Positions 5,382 through 6,729 of a stretch of 6,729 nt of DNA are shown piece by piece; position 1 is the first letter of the stretch, and every line of letters begins with the position of its first letter. The position numbers and the translations under genes were made by a program. Source of the stretch: a bacterium (GTDB taxonomy: Bacteria; RBG-13-66-14); NCBI GenBank assembly GCA_026398675.1, contig JAPLSK010000300.1, positions 1 through 6,729 of the forward strand, written 5' to 3'. The notes beneath the pieces were generated by a model, which ran no database searches, was not told where the DNA came from, and saw only the letters and a list, made by a program, of their open reading frames with translations.

Positions 5382-6098
5382 ATGAAGAAGATTGTTTTGC
5401 TTCTTGTGTTAGTGTTCGCGGCCGCATTCGCGGGGCAGTATGATCTTCTGATCTGCCACTGCGATCCCGGCTCGACCTCGGACGTGGAGACTTACATCGC
5501 GGGCGATCCCGACTACGGCATCGTGACCCTCTTGGACTGCACCACGACCACCCCCAGTGTGGGCACCATGCTGGATTACGGCTGTGTCTTAACGTGGAGC
5601 AACTACACCTACGATAATCCGACGAGCATGGGTGACAACCTGGCCGATTACATGGACCTCGGCGGCGGCGTCGTGTCATGCTGCTTCGCGCACTACTCGA
5701 GCGACGGCTTGGGCCTCGGCGGCCTCTACGCCAGCGGTGCGGCGTACTGCCCCCTGACACGCGGCAACAACGACTTCTCCTACAACCACATGGGCACCCA
5801 TGACCACAACCATCCAGTCATGGAAGGCGTTTCGCTCATCACGAGCATCTACTACTGGCAGTCCATCTCGACCGAGAGCGGTGCTACCTGGCTCGCGGAT
5901 CTGGCCATCGGTTCCTCCGACCTGGCGGCCATCAACGCCGACGAGAACGCCGTGGCCGTCAACCTGTACCCCGGCGACGTGCATCACTGGTCCGGCGACG
6001 GCTGGGTGCTCTTAAACAACGCCATCATGTACATGATGGAGAACAGCAATGTAGCTATTGTCGATACCACCTGGGGCGCCATCAAGGCTAGTTTCTAG
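5382..6098 (+). CDS. Intact secreted protein, unit 4: GQYDLL head joined directly to the TTWGAIKA tail
   Basis: 238 residues. AAAGGAGA lies 6 nt before the ATG. The signal peptide MKKIVLLLVLVFAAAFA is cleaved after residue 17, giving GQYDLLICHCDPGSTSDVE. The head shows DYGCVLTWSNYTY, GDNLADYMDLGGGVV, NHPVMEGV (H144-P145), NLYPGD (194-199) and GDGWVLLNNAIMYM (from 205), closely matching unit 2, including shared residues around the W-x-A-D segment. A CC pair follows the GGGVVS strand, but the other paralogs lack it, so it is probably not a family nucleophile. Unlike unit 2 there is no Ig-like domain: the head runs through MENSNVAIVD straight into TTWGAIKASF and the stop, in frame. This shows that head plus tail is a sufficient architecture and that the Ig domain is an optional insert. 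It is an exported protein of unknown role, on its own transcript. Confidence 0.87.
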   Translation: MKKIVLLLVLVFAAAFAGQYDLLICHCDPGSTSDVETYIAGDPDYGIVTLLDCTTTTPSVGTMLDYGCVLTWSNYTYDNPTSMGDNLADYMDLGGGVVSCCFAHYSSDGLGLGGLYASGAAYCPLTRGNNDFSYNHMGTHDHNHPVMEGVSLITSIYYWQSISTESGATWLADLAIGSSDLAAINADENAVAVNLYPGDVHHWSGDGWVLLNNAIMYMMENSNVAIVDTTWGAIKASF

Positions 6099-6118
6099 TC
6101 ATCAGCCGAGAATGACAC

Positions 6119-6146
6119 GGGGAACCCCGCGGGGTTCCCCTTTTTT
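6119..6146 (+). terminator. Rho-independent terminator of unit 4
   Basis: A 9-bp stem, GGGGAACCC with GGGTTCCCC, loop CGCG, is followed by six T, 20 nt after the stop. It is the most canonical member of the array's terminator family. Confidence 0.88.
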
Positions 6147-6148
6147 AC

Positions 6149-6222
6149 GGGTAGGGGAAAGGGCGCAGGTCGGCCCGAGGGCGACCGCAGAGGACTCGTC
6201 CTACGGGTCGCCCCTACGTAGG
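6149..6222. repeat. REP-like palindromic intergenic element
   Basis: GGGCGACC (6179-6186) and GGTCGCCC (6206-6213) form an outer stem around an inner AGGAC/GTCCT stem (6191-6195 and 6198-6202). The perfect palindrome CCTACGTAGG (6213-6222) closes the element. The flank 6149-6181 can be aligned by eye with 3853-3880, after the terminator of unit 2, suggesting a dispersed repeat with a partial second copy. There is no T-tract, so it is not a terminator. Confidence 0.5.
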
Positions 6223-6281
6223 CGAAACCGGAGTGAGGAAGACCAAGAAGCGATGAGCCCACGGCCGCGCGGTGCAATAGA

Positions 6282-6301
6282 CAAGGGGCTTAAGCCCCTT
6301 G
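6282..6301. repeat. Perfect 20-bp palindrome
   Basis: CAAGGGGCTTAAGCCCCTTG is fully self-complementary. Transcribed, it would give an 8-bp stem with a TTAA loop but no following T-run on either strand. It may be a protein-binding site or another dispersed palindromic repeat. The rest of 6147-6444 shows no gene. Confidence 0.6.
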
Positions 6302-6385
6302 CCCTCGACGAAGCCAATTTATCACCCGCCGGCGCAACCGACGCGGGGCGACTCCTCTTCCTCACCGGAAACGGCTACAACACCC

Positions 6386-6414
6386 TTGAATGAACCGCCG
6401 GGCCGATGTATCCT
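6386..6414 (+). promoter_or_regulatory. Sigma70-type promoter of the aminotransferase gene
   Basis: TTGAAT (6386-6391), 17-bp spacer, TATCCT (6409-6414), each matching the consensus at 4 of 6 positions. The predicted start near 6421 leaves a leader of about 24 nt before the ATG at 6445. Confidence 0.55.
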
Positions 6415-6444
6415 TTCCCCGTAAAAACCACCCCGGGGGTACCG

Positions 6445-6729
6445 ATGTCGCGTCCGCCGCTCTCCAAACGGGCCGAGAGGATTCCGGCCAGCCCCATCCG
6501 CAAGCTCGTCCCCTACGCCCTGCAGGCTAAGCAGCGGGGAATCCACGTCTTCCACCTGAACATCGGCCAGCCGGACCTGCCCACCATCCCCGCCGGCCTC
6601 AAGGCCTTGCGTGACTACCAGCCGAAGGTCATCAGCTACGGCCTCTCCCAGGGCGATGCCGCGCTCACCGCGGCCCTCATCAAGTATTACGGCTCCCTCG
6701 GCCATCACCTCGAACCGCACCACATCGTC
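6445..6729 (+). CDS. PLP-dependent class I/II aminotransferase, N-terminal part (runs off the right edge)
   Basis: 95 codons, open at the window edge. It begins MSRPPLSKRAERIPASPIRK, followed by LVPYALQAKQRGIHVFHLNIGQPDLPT and VISYGLSQGDAALTAALIKYY. The S-P-I-R-x-L start, the LNIGQPD motif and the Y-G-x-x-x-G-x-x-x-L segment are typical of fold-type I aminotransferases of the aspartate aminotransferase group, which move an amino group between amino acids and 2-oxo acids using pyridoxal phosphate. The PLP-binding Lys and C-terminal Arg lie outside the window, so substrate cannot be assigned. GGGGG at 6435-6439, 5 nt before the ATG, is a modest Shine-Dalgarno. Its own promoter and the unit 4 terminator make it independent of the array; it looks like a flanking housekeeping gene. 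Confidence 0.88.
   Translation, partial: MSRPPLSKRAERIPASPIRKLVPYALQAKQRGIHVFHLNIGQPDLPTIPAGLKALRDYQPKVISYGLSQGDAALTAALIKYYGSLGHHLEPHHIV

Noticed and set aside
1..6729. CRISPR array, transposase, integrase or toxin-antitoxin genes
   Set aside because: I searched by eye and found no regularly spaced repeats and no recognisable mobile-element or toxin proteins; the repeats present are terminators, tails and palindromes.

Overview
The window looks like GC-rich bacterial chromosome: sigma70-type promoters, Shine-Dalgarno sites and Rho-independent terminators are all readable. Signal peptides plus an MltG-type transglycosylase indicate a peptidoglycan-containing cell, and the style of the secreted proteins suggests an uncultured environmental lineage. 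The lineage cannot be named from this sequence alone.

Layout. At the left edge, on the minus strand, are the N-terminal 144 residues of mltG (1-433). Next come a minus-strand Rho-independent terminator (513-540) and an unrecognised 155-residue membrane protein (623-1090), which reads divergently from the rest through a 348-bp promoter region. At the right edge (6445-6729, plus strand) is the start of a PLP-dependent class I/II aminotransferase with its own promoter. These flanks look like ordinary chromosomal genes.

Between them (about 1.4-6.15 kb) is a plus-strand array of paralogous secreted-protein genes. Each transcription unit is separate, with its own promoter where I can see one, and a near-identical GGGGAACCC...GGGTTCCCC terminator. 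The parts are modular. There is a 17-18 residue signal peptide, then a head domain, either a GQYDLL head of glutamine-amidotransferase/ThuA-like appearance (units 1, 2, 4) or an unrelated beta-sandwich-like head (unit 3). An optional Big_5/SbsA-type Ig-like domain follows (units 1, 2, 3; absent in unit 4). All end in a constant tail, T-T-W-G-A-I-K-A-x-F/Y, immediately before the stop codon.

Only unit 2 (2696-3799, 367 aa) and unit 4 (5382-6098, 238 aa) are intact. Unit 1 lacks about 140 bp and unit 3 lacks 118 bp relative to the intact copy. Both losses fall in or next to the Ig domain, both shift the frame, and both strand the tail downstream in another frame. A fifth copy survives only as a C-terminal relic (3873-4025). 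A second, degenerate terminator after unit 1 may mark yet another lost copy.

The most interesting points are the invariant tail on otherwise different exported proteins, a candidate sorting or processing signal that matches no anchor I can name, and the evidence that this family is being duplicated, recombined and eroded in place.
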